A DNA stretch of 38,238 bases, from positions 1 through 38,238 of the forward strand of contig CAMAPL010000021.1 of the NCBI GenBank assembly GCA_945860165.1, read 5' to 3'. The DNA is from Rhizobium sp. Q54. GTDB lineage: Bacteria; Pseudomonadota; Alphaproteobacteria; Micropepsales; Micropepsaceae. This document shows, in pieces, positions 8,827 to 17,028 of this stretch. The position numbers and the translations under genes are program-made. Position 1 is the stretch's first letter. Each line of letters opens with the position of its first letter. The notes under the pieces are model-generated. The model had not been told where the DNA came from. It ran no database searches and worked only from the letters and a program-made list of their open reading frames with translations.

Positions 8827-10316
8827 CAGGCATCGCCTTTAGCATTGGCCTTCAGCATCGCCTTTATCTCTGTCACCAGATCGGTGCGCTTGACGCTTTT
8901 CTGGGCTTCGCGGTTGGCGACCCATTCGGCGCGCGTTTCCACCGATTTTGCCAGTTCCGTTCCCAGCGCCAGATCCTTCAGGGTGACTTCGCCCCGCGCG
9001 CGTTCGTCGCCGCCTTCGACCACCGCGATGGCGGCGCCGCGCCTGTCGGCATACTTGAACTGGTCGCCCATCTTGCCATTGCCGACATAGGCCTCGGCGC
9101 GCAGGCCCGCAGCACGCAGTTCCTGCACCAGCATAAAGCTGGCTGCCGCGTCGGCCTTGTCGAACACCGTCACCACAATCAGCGGCGATTTCACCGCGGC
9201 CGACAGGCCGCGCGACGCCAACGCCGACATCAGACGCGAAACGCCGATGGAAACGCCGGTCGCCGGAACCTGCTGGCCGGTAAAACGCGCCACTAGATCG
9301 TCATAGCGCCCGCCGCCCGCCACCGAACCGAACACGACCTCTTCGTCGTCTTCATTCTTGACCGGGAAGGTCAGCTGCGCCTCGAACACCGCACCGGTGT
9401 AATAATCCAGACCGCGCACCACGCCAGTGTCGAACAGCACCCGGTCGGGACCATAGCCGCAGGCCGAGAGCAGCTTCACGATCTGCTCCAGCTCATTGAG
9501 GCCCGCCGCGCCGACGGCGCTGCTGCCCACCAGGGTGCCGATCTGGCGCAGGTGCGCCTCTTCGTCTTCCGCATCGGGCGCGACAAAGGCCAGGATGCGA
9601 TGGGCCTGGTCGGGAGAAAGTCCCGCGCCCTTGGTGAAGTCACCGGATTCATCCTTGCGGCCCTCGCCCAGCAGGGCCGAGACGCCCTCGACGCCCAGCC
9701 GGTCGATCTTGTCGATGGCCCGCAGCACCACGCCGCGCTTGATGCGGTCTTCCAGCGCCACGCCGCTGGCCTCCAGCACGCCGTCCAGCAGCTTGCGATT
9801 GTTGAGCTTGACGATGTAGTCGCCGCGCTTCAGGCCCAGCGCCTCCATCGTGTCCGACAGCATCATCAGCAATTCGGCATCGGCCGAGGCGCTGGCGCTG
9901 CCGACCGTGTCGGCGTCGAACTGGGTGAATTCGCGGTAGCGCCCCGGCCCGGGCTTTTCATTGCGCCACACGCTGCCGGTCTGGTAGCGGCGGAACGGCT
10001 TGGTCAGAGTCTGGAAATTGGCGGCGACATGACGGGCCAGCGGCGCGGTCAGGTCATAGCGCAGGCTCATCCACTGTTGGTCATCGTCCTTGAGCGAGAA
10101 AACGCCTTCATTGGGACGGTCCACATCAGGAAGGAACTTGCCCAGCGCGTCGGTATATTCGAAGGCCGGCGTTTCCAGCGGCTCGAAGCCATAGCTTTCG
10201 TAAACGGCGCGGATGGTGGCCAGCATCTTCTGCTCGGCCATGATCTCGCCGGCGCCGCGATCGCGGAAACCCCGCGGCAGCCTGGCCTTTGGTTTGGATT
10301 GCTTGGGCGAACTCAT
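8826..10316 (-). CDS. hisS: Histidyl-tRNA synthetase, alphaproteobacterial divergent type
   Basis: HisS charges tRNA-His with histidine. The 496-residue protein has class II motif 2 at FRRYQTGSVWRNEKPGPGRYREFTQFD (ending at residue 134), LRYDLTAP at 85-92, RGLDYYTGAVFE, motif 3 GGGRYDDL, and a C-terminal anticodon-binding domain. The motif 2 loop reads GRYREFTQFD, the eukaryote-like form, where typical bacterial enzymes have GRYRQFHQ; that Gln takes part in reading the G-1:C73 pair. This fits the tRNA-His at 15915-15991, which has A73 and no G-1. The ATG at 10316 follows a 192-bp divergent gap shared with the CoA-transferase gene. No obvious T-box or attenuator was seen upstream. Confidence 0.96.
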   Translation of the reverse strand: MSSPKQSKPKARLPRGFRDRGAGEIMAEQKMLATIRAVYESYGFEPLETPAFEYTDALGKFLPDVDRPNEGVFSLKDDDQQWMSLRYDLTAPLARHVAANFQTLTKPFRRYQTGSVWRNEKPGPGRYREFTQFDADTVGSASASADAELLMMLSDTMEALGLKRGDYIVKLNNRKLLDGVLEASGVALEDRIKRGVVLRAIDKIDRLGVEGVSALLGEGRKDESGDFTKGAGLSPDQAHRILAFVAPDAEDEEAHLRQIGTLVGSSAVGAAGLNELEQIVKLLSACGYGPDRVLFDTGVVRGLDYYTGAVFEAQLTFPVKNEDDEEVVFGSVAGGGRYDDLVARFTGQQVPATGVSIGVSRLMSALASRGLSAAVKSPLIVVTVFDKADAAASFMLVQELRAAGLRAEAYVGNGKMGDQFKYADRRGAAIAVVEGGDERARGEVTLKDLALGTELAKSVETRAEWVANREAQKSVKRTDLVTEIKAMLKANAKGDA

Positions 10317-10508
10317 CTAAAGCTTTTTAGGAATCTGCTGCAAAATTGAAAGTGCGCGGGTTGTACCGGCCCTTCGCTATGGCGGCAAGGAACCGGGGCT
10401 GGCCCGTCATAAAATGTGATAAATCAATGGCTTAAAAGCGCCGCGGCGAGGCCCTTGCTAGCCCCCATGTTGCGGTGCGAATAAAACCAACCAACAAGGA
10501 CGCCTCTC

Positions 10509-11240
10509 TTGGCCCAGAGCAAAGTCTATCCCGATGCGGCTTCCGCACTGAAGGGCATCACATACGACGGCATGACGGTGATGTCGGGCGGCTTCGGCCT
10601 GTCCGGCAATCCCGAAAACCTGATCACGGCGCTGAAGGAAGACGGCACGAAGAACATCACCCTGATCGCGAACAATTGCGGCGCCGACGGGCTGGGCCTG
10701 TGGGTGCTGCTGAACAACGGCCAGATCAAAAAAATGATCTCGTCCTATGTCGGCGAAAACAAGCTGTTCGAGGAACTCTATCTCACCGGCAAGCTGGAGC
10801 TGGAATTGACCCCGCAGGGCACCCTGGCGGAACGCATCCGCGCCGGCGGCGCGGGCATTCCGGCCTTCTACACCCGCACCGGCGTCGGCACGGTGGTGGC
10901 GGACGGCAAGCCCACCGAAGACTTTGAAGGCCTGACCTATGTGCGCGAACGCTGGCTCAAGGCGGACCTGGCCATGGTGAAAGCCTGGAAGGGCGACACT
11001 GACGGCAATCTGATCTACCGCAAGACCGCGCGGAACTTCAATCCGATGATGGCGACCGCCGGCAAGGTGACCATCGCGGAAGTGGAGGAGCTGGTCGAAC
11101 CGGGCCAGCTCGATCCCGACAAGATCCACACGCCGGGCATTTTCGTGCAGCGGATTATACAGGGCCGCGACTACAAGAAACATATTGAGCGGGTCACCAC
11201 CCGCCCCAGACCTGAATCAAAAAGCCCGGAGAAGACGTGA
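10509..11240 (+). CDS. scoA: 3-oxoacid CoA-transferase subunit A
   Basis: This is the A subunit of a two-subunit CoA-transferase (SCOT/ScoAB type), which moves CoA from succinyl-CoA to acetoacetate or a similar 3-oxoacid in ketone-body or short-chain acid use. The 243-residue product begins with the CoA-binding segment [20 protein letters not shown] and continues with [19 protein letters not shown], both typical of subunit A. The start is TTG at 10509, supported by an AAGGA ribosome-binding site at about 10496-10500 and by family length; no suitable ATG lies nearby. It overlaps subunit B through TGATG. The exact acid substrate is not decidable from sequence. Confidence 0.92.
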   Translation: MAQSKVYPDAASALKGITYDGMTVMSGGFGLSGNPENLITALKEDGTKNITLIANNCGADGLGLWVLLNNGQIKKMISSYVGENKLFEELYLTGKLELELTPQGTLAERIRAGGAGIPAFYTRTGVGTVVADGKPTEDFEGLTYVRERWLKADLAMVKAWKGDTDGNLIYRKTARNFNPMMATAGKVTIAEVEELVEPGQLDPDKIHTPGIFVQRIIQGRDYKKHIERVTTRPRPESKSPEKT

Positions 11241-11881
11241 TGGCCTGGACCCGCGAAGAAATCGCCGCCCGCGCCGCCCGCGAATTGCAGCACGGCTTCT
11301 ATGTCAATCTCGGCATCGGCATTCCCACTTTGGTGGCGAACTACATCCCGGACGGCATGCAGGTCACGTTGCAGAGCGAGAACGGTATGCTGGGCATGGG
11401 CCCCTTCCCCTATCCCGGCGATGAAGACCCTGACCTAGTCAATGCCGGCAAGCAGACCATTACCGAACTGCCGACCACCAGCTATTTTTCCTCCTCCGAC
11501 AGTTTCGGCATGATCCGCGGCGGTCACATTGACCTTTCCGTGCTGGGCGCGATGGAAGTGTCGGAAGACGGCGACATCGCCAACTGGATGATCCCCGGCA
11601 AGATGGTCAAGGGGATGGGCGGCGCCATGGACCTGGTGGCGGGGGTCAAGAAGATCGTGGTGGTGATGGAACACACCAACAAGGCGCACGAATCCAAGAT
11701 CCTGAAAAAGTGCGATCTGCCACTGACCGGCACACAATGCGTCGACATGATCATCAGCGACCTGTGCGTCTTCACCGTGGAACGCGGCAAGCACGGTCTT
11801 ACATTGGTCGAACTGGCGCCGGGCGTGACCCTGGACGAGGTCAAGGCCAAGACCCAGGCGGCGTTCGTTTCCGCCCTGTAA
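11240..11881 (+). CDS. scoB: 3-oxoacid CoA-transferase subunit B
   Basis: The B subunit carries the catalytic glutamate of the CoA-transferase. The 213-residue protein shows [19 protein letters not shown] and then [13 protein letters not shown], where Glu47 is the conserved residue that forms the glutamyl-CoA thioester. The glycine-rich [31 protein letters not shown] is the subunit B signature. The ATG shares a base with the subunit A stop; a GTG one codon upstream is an alternative. The pair forms a two-gene operon divergent from hisS. Confidence 0.93.
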   Translation: MAWTREEIAARAARELQHGFYVNLGIGIPTLVANYIPDGMQVTLQSENGMLGMGPFPYPGDEDPDLVNAGKQTITELPTTSYFSSSDSFGMIRGGHIDLSVLGAMEVSEDGDIANWMIPGKMVKGMGGAMDLVAGVKKIVVVMEHTNKAHESKILKKCDLPLTGTQCVDMIISDLCVFTVERGKHGLTLVELAPGVTLDEVKAKTQAAFVSAL

Positions 11882-11934
11882 CGCCGTCCGGTTTGCCCCT
11901 AAGCTGACCGCAACAAAAAGATGCGGGGGATTGT

Positions 11935-13140
11935 ATGAGGCTGCTGGCGACGGCGCTTATCCTGACGGCGACAAGTGCGTGGGCCGCGACCGTACCGCCG
12001 CGAGAAGGCCCGGGGGAAAATGGTTCGCCCGCCTGGTTCCTGCAGCCCTCCTCCACCGATCCCGCCGGACACACGGTGGTGGACGCTCAGGGGCGTATCA
12101 CGGTGCATCCGCATGTAGCAGGCGATGAGACCTTCAACGGCTTTCGCTGCACCGAATCCACCATTTGCCAGAACCGCTATGGTCCCAGCCGCCTGACGCT
12201 GGACCGCGTCCAGTGGAAGCAGACCATGGGCTATAACTTCGAATATCCCATCCGCCTGCCGCCCGGCGATGGCGGCCCGCCCGCGGCGGGCATCGATTCC
12301 AAGGGCAACATCTGGATCTATCAGCGCAAGGCGCCCGGCAACCCGCAGCTGTTCAAATACAGCCCGGATCACAAGTTGATCCTGACCGTGGCCGAAAGCG
12401 TGATCGGCCATCAGGACAAGCCGCACGGCATGGCGGTGGATGCGCAAGACAATGTCTGGCTCTGCGACATCAACGGTTCGACGGTGATGAAGGTCAGCCC
12501 CGACGGCAAGCTGCTGCAGACTTTCGGCCAGAAGCATCATCGCGGCGATTGGGATGAAGCCAAAGGCCAGCGCCTGTTGTGGCAGCCCATCGCCATCGCT
12601 TTTGCCCCCAATGGCGACATTTATATCGGCCAGGGCCACGGCAATGAGAGCCCTAACGATGTCGAATCCGACGATTCCACCAACATCATGGGTGCGGCCC
12701 GGGTGCTGCAACTAGACAAGAACGGCACGTTCATCCGCCAGTGGTTCGGCCATGAAGCCGGCCAGGGCAAGTTCGACCAGATTCACGGCTTGGCGGTGGA
12801 CCCCAAGACCGGCGATATCTGGATCGGCGACCGCGAGCAGTATCGCATCCAGGTCCATAGCGGTGACGGCAAGTTCCTGAAGACCATCCTGACGCGCAAT
12901 CTCAGCAGCACGCTGAGTTTCGACAATGACGGCTTTCCCTGGATGGCGACGGGACAGGATGGCCAGGTGCTGAAGCTGGACCGTAACGGCAAGGTGATCG
13001 GCGCCATCGGCAACGGCATGGGCATCGGCCATGGCCAGTTCATCGAGTCGGCCTATTTCGACTTCGACAAGGATGGCAACATCTATGTCGGCGACACCAG
13101 CACCGGGCGCGTCACCAAACTGGTCAAGCCGAAGAAGTAA
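11935..13140 (+). CDS. Secreted NHL-repeat beta-propeller protein
   Basis: A signal peptide (MRLLATALILTATSAWA) is followed by about 380 residues of NHL-type beta-propeller. Recurrent blades contain a hydrophobic-AVDxxGNIW/Y-IxD pattern, for example HGMAVDAQDNVWLCDI, IHGLAVDPKTGDIWIGDRE and YFDFDKDGNIYVGDTS. The closest characterised fold is the NHL/peptidyl-amidating-lyase-like propeller; no catalytic function can be assigned. The strong ribosome-binding site GGGGGA lies 4 bases before the ATG. Its stop abuts the stop of another secreted NHL protein on the other strand with no spacer. It probably acts in the periplasm or outside the cell. Confidence 0.83.
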   Translation: MRLLATALILTATSAWAATVPPREGPGENGSPAWFLQPSSTDPAGHTVVDAQGRITVHPHVAGDETFNGFRCTESTICQNRYGPSRLTLDRVQWKQTMGYNFEYPIRLPPGDGGPPAAGIDSKGNIWIYQRKAPGNPQLFKYSPDHKLILTVAESVIGHQDKPHGMAVDAQDNVWLCDINGSTVMKVSPDGKLLQTFGQKHHRGDWDEAKGQRLLWQPIAIAFAPNGDIYIGQGHGNESPNDVESDDSTNIMGAARVLQLDKNGTFIRQWFGHEAGQGKFDQIHGLAVDPKTGDIWIGDREQYRIQVHSGDGKFLKTILTRNLSSTLSFDNDGFPWMATGQDGQVLKLDRNGKVIGAIGNGMGIGHGQFIESAYFDFDKDGNIYVGDTSTGRVTKLVKPKK

Positions 13141-14577
13141 CTACTTCAGCACGCCGCCGATAGTCGCCGATCCTGTGCCGCTGCATCCCGCCGCGCCATA
13201 GCGCAGGAATTTCTGGATGCGCTTACCGTTATCGACTTCTGCGGTGTAGATGTTGCCCTTGGTGTCCAGGCTGACCTGATGCAGCCAGTGGAATTCGCCG
13301 GCCATGCGCCCCGCCCGGCCCAGCCGTCCCAGCTCCTGCAGATTGCTGCGATTCAACACATAGATCGTCATGTTAGTGTTGTCGCCGACATAGAGGCAGC
13401 TCTGCGCCTTGTCGGTCGAGAAATTCATCGACACGGCGCTGCCGGGCAGCACGGTGTCGGTTTTCTCGCTGACAAGATTTTCGCTCAGATAGCCGCACTT
13501 GCCCGGGATGCCGGTGGGATTGCTGCAGGGCTTGCCCAGTTCAGCGCTGTTGCGATCGAACACCTGAACGCGGTTGTTGCCGCGGTCGCAGACATAGATC
13601 TTGCCGTCATTGGCGACCTTCACGCAGTGGACCGGATTGCGGAAGAAGGCGGGCTTCTTGTTGCCCTTCAGATAATCATTCATCCAGCGGCCGCCCGCGG
13701 CAGCCGCGGTATCGTCAACCGGATTGCCGCCATAGGCGCCGAAATGGCCGACATATTTTCCGGTCGCGGCATCCACGATCAGGATGCGGCGATTGCCATA
13801 GCCGTCCGCGACATAGAGGCGGTTGGTGGTAGGGTCCACCACCATGTCGGCGGGCAGGAACATCAGCGGCGTGCCGTTGAAGCCGCCATTGGTGTCGTTG
13901 CTGTCCGGCGCGGTCGGCGTGCCGCCGATGCGCAGCTTGAAATTGCCGTCGCGGTCGAACTTCAGGACAAATCCGTCACCGCCCTGCTTGTGCGTCGTCC
14001 AGGCGGAGGCCGGGCTGACCGGGTTGCGGCCATTGCCGGCGATATAGACGTTGTCATTGTGATCGACATAGATGCCGTGTTCGCTGTTGGGCCAGATGCA
14101 GCCTTCGGCGGGCTTGCACTTCTTTTCCAGCCAGCCCGGATCCGCCGGACCGCCCCAAGCGCGCAGCAATTTGCCGCTGGCATCGAATTCCATCACCGAT
14201 GGCGCCGCGTTGCAGCAGTCGCCGATGGCGCCATTGGGCCGGTCGAACCCCAGGCCGTTCTTGCCGGCCGCAAGGCCGGCGGTGTCTAGCGCCGCCTCGT
14301 CATTGGTCATGGTGCGCGGGCGGTTGGAGATCCAGACATGGTCGTGGCGGTCGACATATAGCCCAGCCACCTGCCCCAGCAGCCAGTTGTTCGGAAGGTT
14401 CTGCGGCCAGGCGGGATCAGCCACGAAGCTGGGTACGTTACCGGTGGGGGATTTGTTGTAGACGCCGGTCTGCTTGACCAGACGGTCCATCATGCTCTGT
14501 TTGAAGGCATCGCTGCCCTGCGCCAGCGCGGCACCGGAGGCCAGCGTCACGGCCAGCATGAATAGAATCTTGCGCAT
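13141..14577 (-). CDS. Secreted cysteine-rich NHL-repeat protein
   Basis: The 478-residue product has a signal peptide (MRKILFMLAVTLASGAALA) and then NHL blades such as EHGIYVDHNDNVYIAGNG, PADMVVDPTTNRLYVADGYGNRRI, HCVKVANDGKIYVCDRGNNRVQVFD and LHQVSLDTKGNIYTAEVDNGKRIQKF. The mature part has ten cysteines (including DCC, KKC, EGC, HC, VC, KPC, GKC, QSC and AGC), unlike its tail-to-tail neighbour with three, suggesting disulfides in an exported protein. The family relationship to the neighbour is through repeat type; they are not close copies. Function unknown. Confidence 0.83.
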   Translation of the reverse strand: MRKILFMLAVTLASGAALAQGSDAFKQSMMDRLVKQTGVYNKSPTGNVPSFVADPAWPQNLPNNWLLGQVAGLYVDRHDHVWISNRPRTMTNDEAALDTAGLAAGKNGLGFDRPNGAIGDCCNAAPSVMEFDASGKLLRAWGGPADPGWLEKKCKPAEGCIWPNSEHGIYVDHNDNVYIAGNGRNPVSPASAWTTHKQGGDGFVLKFDRDGNFKLRIGGTPTAPDSNDTNGGFNGTPLMFLPADMVVDPTTNRLYVADGYGNRRILIVDAATGKYVGHFGAYGGNPVDDTAAAAGGRWMNDYLKGNKKPAFFRNPVHCVKVANDGKIYVCDRGNNRVQVFDRNSAELGKPCSNPTGIPGKCGYLSENLVSEKTDTVLPGSAVSMNFSTDKAQSCLYVGDNTNMTIYVLNRSNLQELGRLGRAGRMAGEFHWLHQVSLDTKGNIYTAEVDNGKRIQKFLRYGAAGCSGTGSATIGGVLK

Positions 14578-14634
14578 TCCCCACTCCCTCGTCTTTTCAT
14601 CCTTCTTAGCCGAAGGGCGGCGGGGGAGCCAGCG

Positions 14635-14829
14635 TCAGGAGACCTTGTGTCCGCTCAGGACTTTTTCCTGGTCTTCCTTGGTGCGCTGCGACAACGGGAT
14701 CACATTCCCGCAGCCATCCTGCTCCAGGCCGGGCGGCGCATCGGGTCGCGGCGCCATTTTCGCCTTGTGGCCGTGCGGCATGGGCGCGGGATTTTCCGCT
14801 TCATCGTCGGGGTTTTTGGTGCTGCTCAT
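14635..14829 (-). CDS. Small hypothetical protein (64 aa)
   Basis: A 64-residue, very hydrophilic, Pro- and charge-rich product with no membrane segment. The C-terminal part, GCGNVIPLSQRTKEDQEKVL, looks like the conserved core. Support for a real gene is a GAGG ribosome-binding site 7 bases before the ATG and placement in a gap otherwise empty. No family is recognised. It lies downstream of the GT2 gene and upstream of the NHL gene, all on the minus strand. Confidence 0.5.
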   Translation of the reverse strand: MSSTKNPDDEAENPAPMPHGHKAKMAPRPDAPPGLEQDGCGNVIPLSQRTKEDQEKVLSGHKVS

Positions 14830-14960
14830 CTCAATACCTCGGTTTCACGGCGCCCCGATGACGCAAAGGCCCAGTCCGATTATCAACAATCTGCGCATCC
14901 GCAACTCCGCCGTCGCCAGAGCCAACGTGCGAGCCTCTCCCAAGGCCCCCTTCGGGGAAA

Positions 14961-15884
14961 TCAGATCGCCATCATCCCCAGTTCGACAAGCTGACGGCTA
15001 CCTTGAAGGCTTACGGAATTGCGATCGCGCAGCGTCAGCGCCGGATCCCGCGCCAGGAGCTCGACATAAACCTTGTACTCAATCGCACCGGCGAAATGCT
15101 CGCCCCGCGCGGCCTCGGTCATGGCGCGATTGTGGAAATCGCCCAGAAACTTGAAGTGCAGCAGCACGCCGGTCATTTGCGCCAGCCGGATCGGGGTCAG
15201 CGAATGGGTGCATAACAAAAACCGCATGCCCGCCTGCCAGCGGACCAAGGGGACCTTGCTCAGGGTCGGGGAATTGGGCGCGGCTGAGGCGGTAAACTGG
15301 AAAATGCGTTCCCGCACCCCGCCATAGATCTGGACATGGGGAAAGGCGGCGGCCTCAATCGTGCGGTAGGGCGCCGGATCGAACCAGGGACAGGCCGCAA
15401 TCAGCGAATCACCGGCGCGATAGCCGACGTCCTTCAGCGGCGCCTCAGCATACATGTCCAGCAGCATGCAGAACATGCCTTGTGCCTGGAGATGATCGAG
15501 ATGGGCGCAGACCTTGGGCAGTGCAACACTTTCGAAGCCGGGATAGATCAGCAGCTCGTCAGCATCGACCGTCAGCGTCCAGTGGCCGTCGCCATACGCA
15601 TCCAGCAACCCATTGATCCAGGAGATGCCGAAACCGCTAGCCGCGAAGCTCTCCTGCGTCGAAAACAGGTGGACGTCGGGTTGCGCCAGCAGGAAATCCA
15701 GCGTGTCGTCGGTCGAGCCATTGTCCACGACAAAGAAACGCGAAATTCCCAGGGCGCGGTGATGGCGCAGATTGTCCGGCAGCCGCAGGGCTTCGTTGCG
15801 CACCACTAGGAACGCGCGGATTTCGCCAATCCCGTCGGGGATCGGCCGCTGGTCCAGGCGCTGAAGGGATACGTTCTGGCTCAT
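14961..15884 (-). CDS. Glycosyltransferase family 2 protein
   Basis: The 307-residue cytoplasmic protein is of the GT2 subgroup often annotated Glyco_tranf_2_4. ALGISRFFVVDNGSTDDTLDFLLAQ carries the nucleotide-binding DNGSxD motif and LTVDADELLIYP carries the metal-binding DxD. RNEALRLPDNLRHHRALGI is the typical N-terminal segment. It probably adds a sugar to a surface glycan; donor and acceptor are unknown. The ATG at 15884 is 30 bases from the 3' end of tRNA-His on the same strand, so it may be read from the tRNA promoter. A second glycosyltransferase gene (24722-25747) follows a tRNA in the same way and shares its first four residues, MSQN. Confidence 0.85.
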   Translation of the reverse strand: MSQNVSLQRLDQRPIPDGIGEIRAFLVVRNEALRLPDNLRHHRALGISRFFVVDNGSTDDTLDFLLAQPDVHLFSTQESFAASGFGISWINGLLDAYGDGHWTLTVDADELLIYPGFESVALPKVCAHLDHLQAQGMFCMLLDMYAEAPLKDVGYRAGDSLIAACPWFDPAPYRTIEAAAFPHVQIYGGVRERIFQFTASAAPNSPTLSKVPLVRWQAGMRFLLCTHSLTPIRLAQMTGVLLHFKFLGDFHNRAMTEAARGEHFAGAIEYKVYVELLARDPALTLRDRNSVSLQGSRQLVELGMMAI

Positions 15885-15914
15885 CGGGACGCATGCTCAG
15901 GAGCGATGGTAGAA

Positions 15915-15991
15915 TGGTACAGTTGGGTGGGCTCGAACCACCGACCTCCGGTTCCACAAACCGGCGCTCTAACCAACTGAGCTACAACTGC
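15915..15991 (-). tRNA. tRNA-His (anticodon GTG), lacking G-1
   Basis: The minus strand folds into a complete tRNA. Acceptor stem 15985-15991 pairs with 15919-15925; anticodon stem CCGGT/ACCGG holds loop TTGTGGA with anticodon GTG; CCA is encoded at 15915-15917. Position 73 is A (15918), the first acceptor pair is G1:U72, and the base preceding position 1 is U (15992), so the nearly universal encoded G-1:C73 of tRNA-His is absent. This is the known alphaproteobacterial deviation and agrees with the divergent HisS at 8826-10316. Confidence 0.96.
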
Positions 15992-16046
15992 ACACGCGGC
16001 CTTGCGGCCAACTCTCGAGCCCTTGTCCGGCGCTCTTCCCGGGGCG

Positions 16047-16152
16047 GCCCATACGCTGCCGCTATGGGCGGCTGCGCGCTCGTCCTCGGCAAAAGCCTCG
16101 GACCCAACTGAGTACCAACGGCTTAGACCGGCGCTTCTATGGTTCAGCCATA
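16047..16152. other. Hairpin-rich intergenic stretch
   Basis: Between tRNA-His and the broken porin-like gene there is no credible gene. Two perfect inverted repeats stand out: GCCCATA (16047-16053) with TATGGGC (16063-16069), and CTATGG with CCATAG (about 16136-16152). They could be part of the tRNA-His leader, a small RNA or the porin gene control region. Function unassigned. Confidence 0.35.
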
Positions 16153-16247
16153 GCAAAAGCAAGGCTTTAGGCGGCCGGCGCGCGGCGGAATTAACCCTTC
16201 GTTTACTTTCTGGGGCGACCTTGGTTCCGATATTCGAGGGGCTTGCC

Positions 16248-16966
16248 ATGCGTGCGTCTAAGACACTGATTGCAGGCCTTTTTCTGCTGTCCGGCGCAGC
16301 CGCCAACGCCCAGCCCGGCTTTATCGATGCCGACCCCGCCTATCAGCGGCAGCCCGAGCAGCCATTGCCGCAGGACGGCGGCGGCCCCAGCTGGAATTCG
16401 GGCCTGAACGGCTATGTCGGCCTGCACGGCAGCCTGGCGCTCAACAACAACACCGTCACGACCTATCAGCTCACCACGCCACCGGCGGCGGCGGTTCGGC
16501 CTATATCGGCACGCGCCTGCCGCTGAACCTGCGCCTGGAACTGGAAGGCCTGTACCGCTGGCAGCCTTTGTCGCGCGTCAGCCTGAACGGCGTCGGCGTC
16601 GCGGCCTAGGGCAGCACCAAGATCGCCGCCCCCATGGTGAACCTGCTGTGGGACATCCCGATGCCCTTTGATGCGCCGCTGCAGCCGTTTGTCGGCATGG
16701 GCGCCGGCGCTGCCTATAACGAGACCAACGTCTTTGGCGTTGGCAACACCTATATGAAGGGCAATCGCTGGGACCTGGCCTACAGCTTCATGGGCGGCCT
16801 CGCCTTGCCGCTCAACGATTCTTCGCGCCTGACCGCCATGTACCGCTGGATGCAGGTGCGCGCCGCCGGCCACAAATGCGCCGTCACCGGCACCGTGGTC
16901 GCCCCCTGCGTCAACAACAATGTCAATTCGCTGGCCGTCGATGTCGGCCTCGAAATGGACCTGTAA
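16248..16966 (+). pseudogene. Outer-membrane beta-barrel protein, frameshift plus stop
   Basis: The reading starts at ATG 16248 with a signal peptide (ASKTLIAGLFLLSGAAANA) and an OMP-like start (GLNGYVGLHGSLALNNNT). This frame ends at 16526. The continuation lies in another frame entered near 16470-16500, beside a CGG triplet run: GGSAYIGTRLPLNLRLELEG is typical barrel sequence. That frame meets TAG at 16607-16609 and then runs on as a good barrel to the stop at 16966, ending in VDVGLEMDL. Repairing one frameshift and one stop would give about 238 residues of an Omp25/OmpW-like eight-stranded porin fold. The lesions may be real decay or sequence errors; the conserved downstream coding suggests a recent or artefactual break. 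Confidence 0.75.
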
Positions 16967-17028
16967 TTCTCTGATCCTGTCAGGCTAGTCTGGCACAGCG
17001 GCCACTGCCGCGCTACCGGAAGAGAGTT

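Noticed and set aside
8826..10316. hisZ/hisS as a duplicated or misannotated pair of synthetases
   Set aside because: HisZ lacks the anticodon-binding domain and adjoins short-form hisG, so it is the regulatory subunit and not a second HisRS.
10317..10508. Histidine attenuator or T-box ahead of hisS
   Set aside because: No His-codon leader peptide, no T-box core sequence and no terminator/antiterminator pair could be found in the gap.
13279..14289. 336-codon plus-strand frame opposite the second NHL gene
   Set aside because: Antisense of a repeat protein, giving a spurious Val/Ala/Ile-rich repeat pattern.
14945..14957. CCCC-TTC-GGGG hairpin as terminator of the GT2 gene
   Set aside because: Only four base pairs and no T-run on the transcribed strand.
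15881..16306. Open frame across tRNA-His encoding VAQLVRAPVCGTGGRWFEPT
   Set aside because: This peptide is the translation of the tRNA-His gene itself, a well-known false call; the rest of the frame has no start site or family.
16607..16609. TAG read through as pyrrolysine or by suppression in the porin-like gene
   Set aside because: A separate frameshift upstream also breaks the gene and nothing in the window suggests recoding machinery; a disrupted gene or sequence error is simpler.
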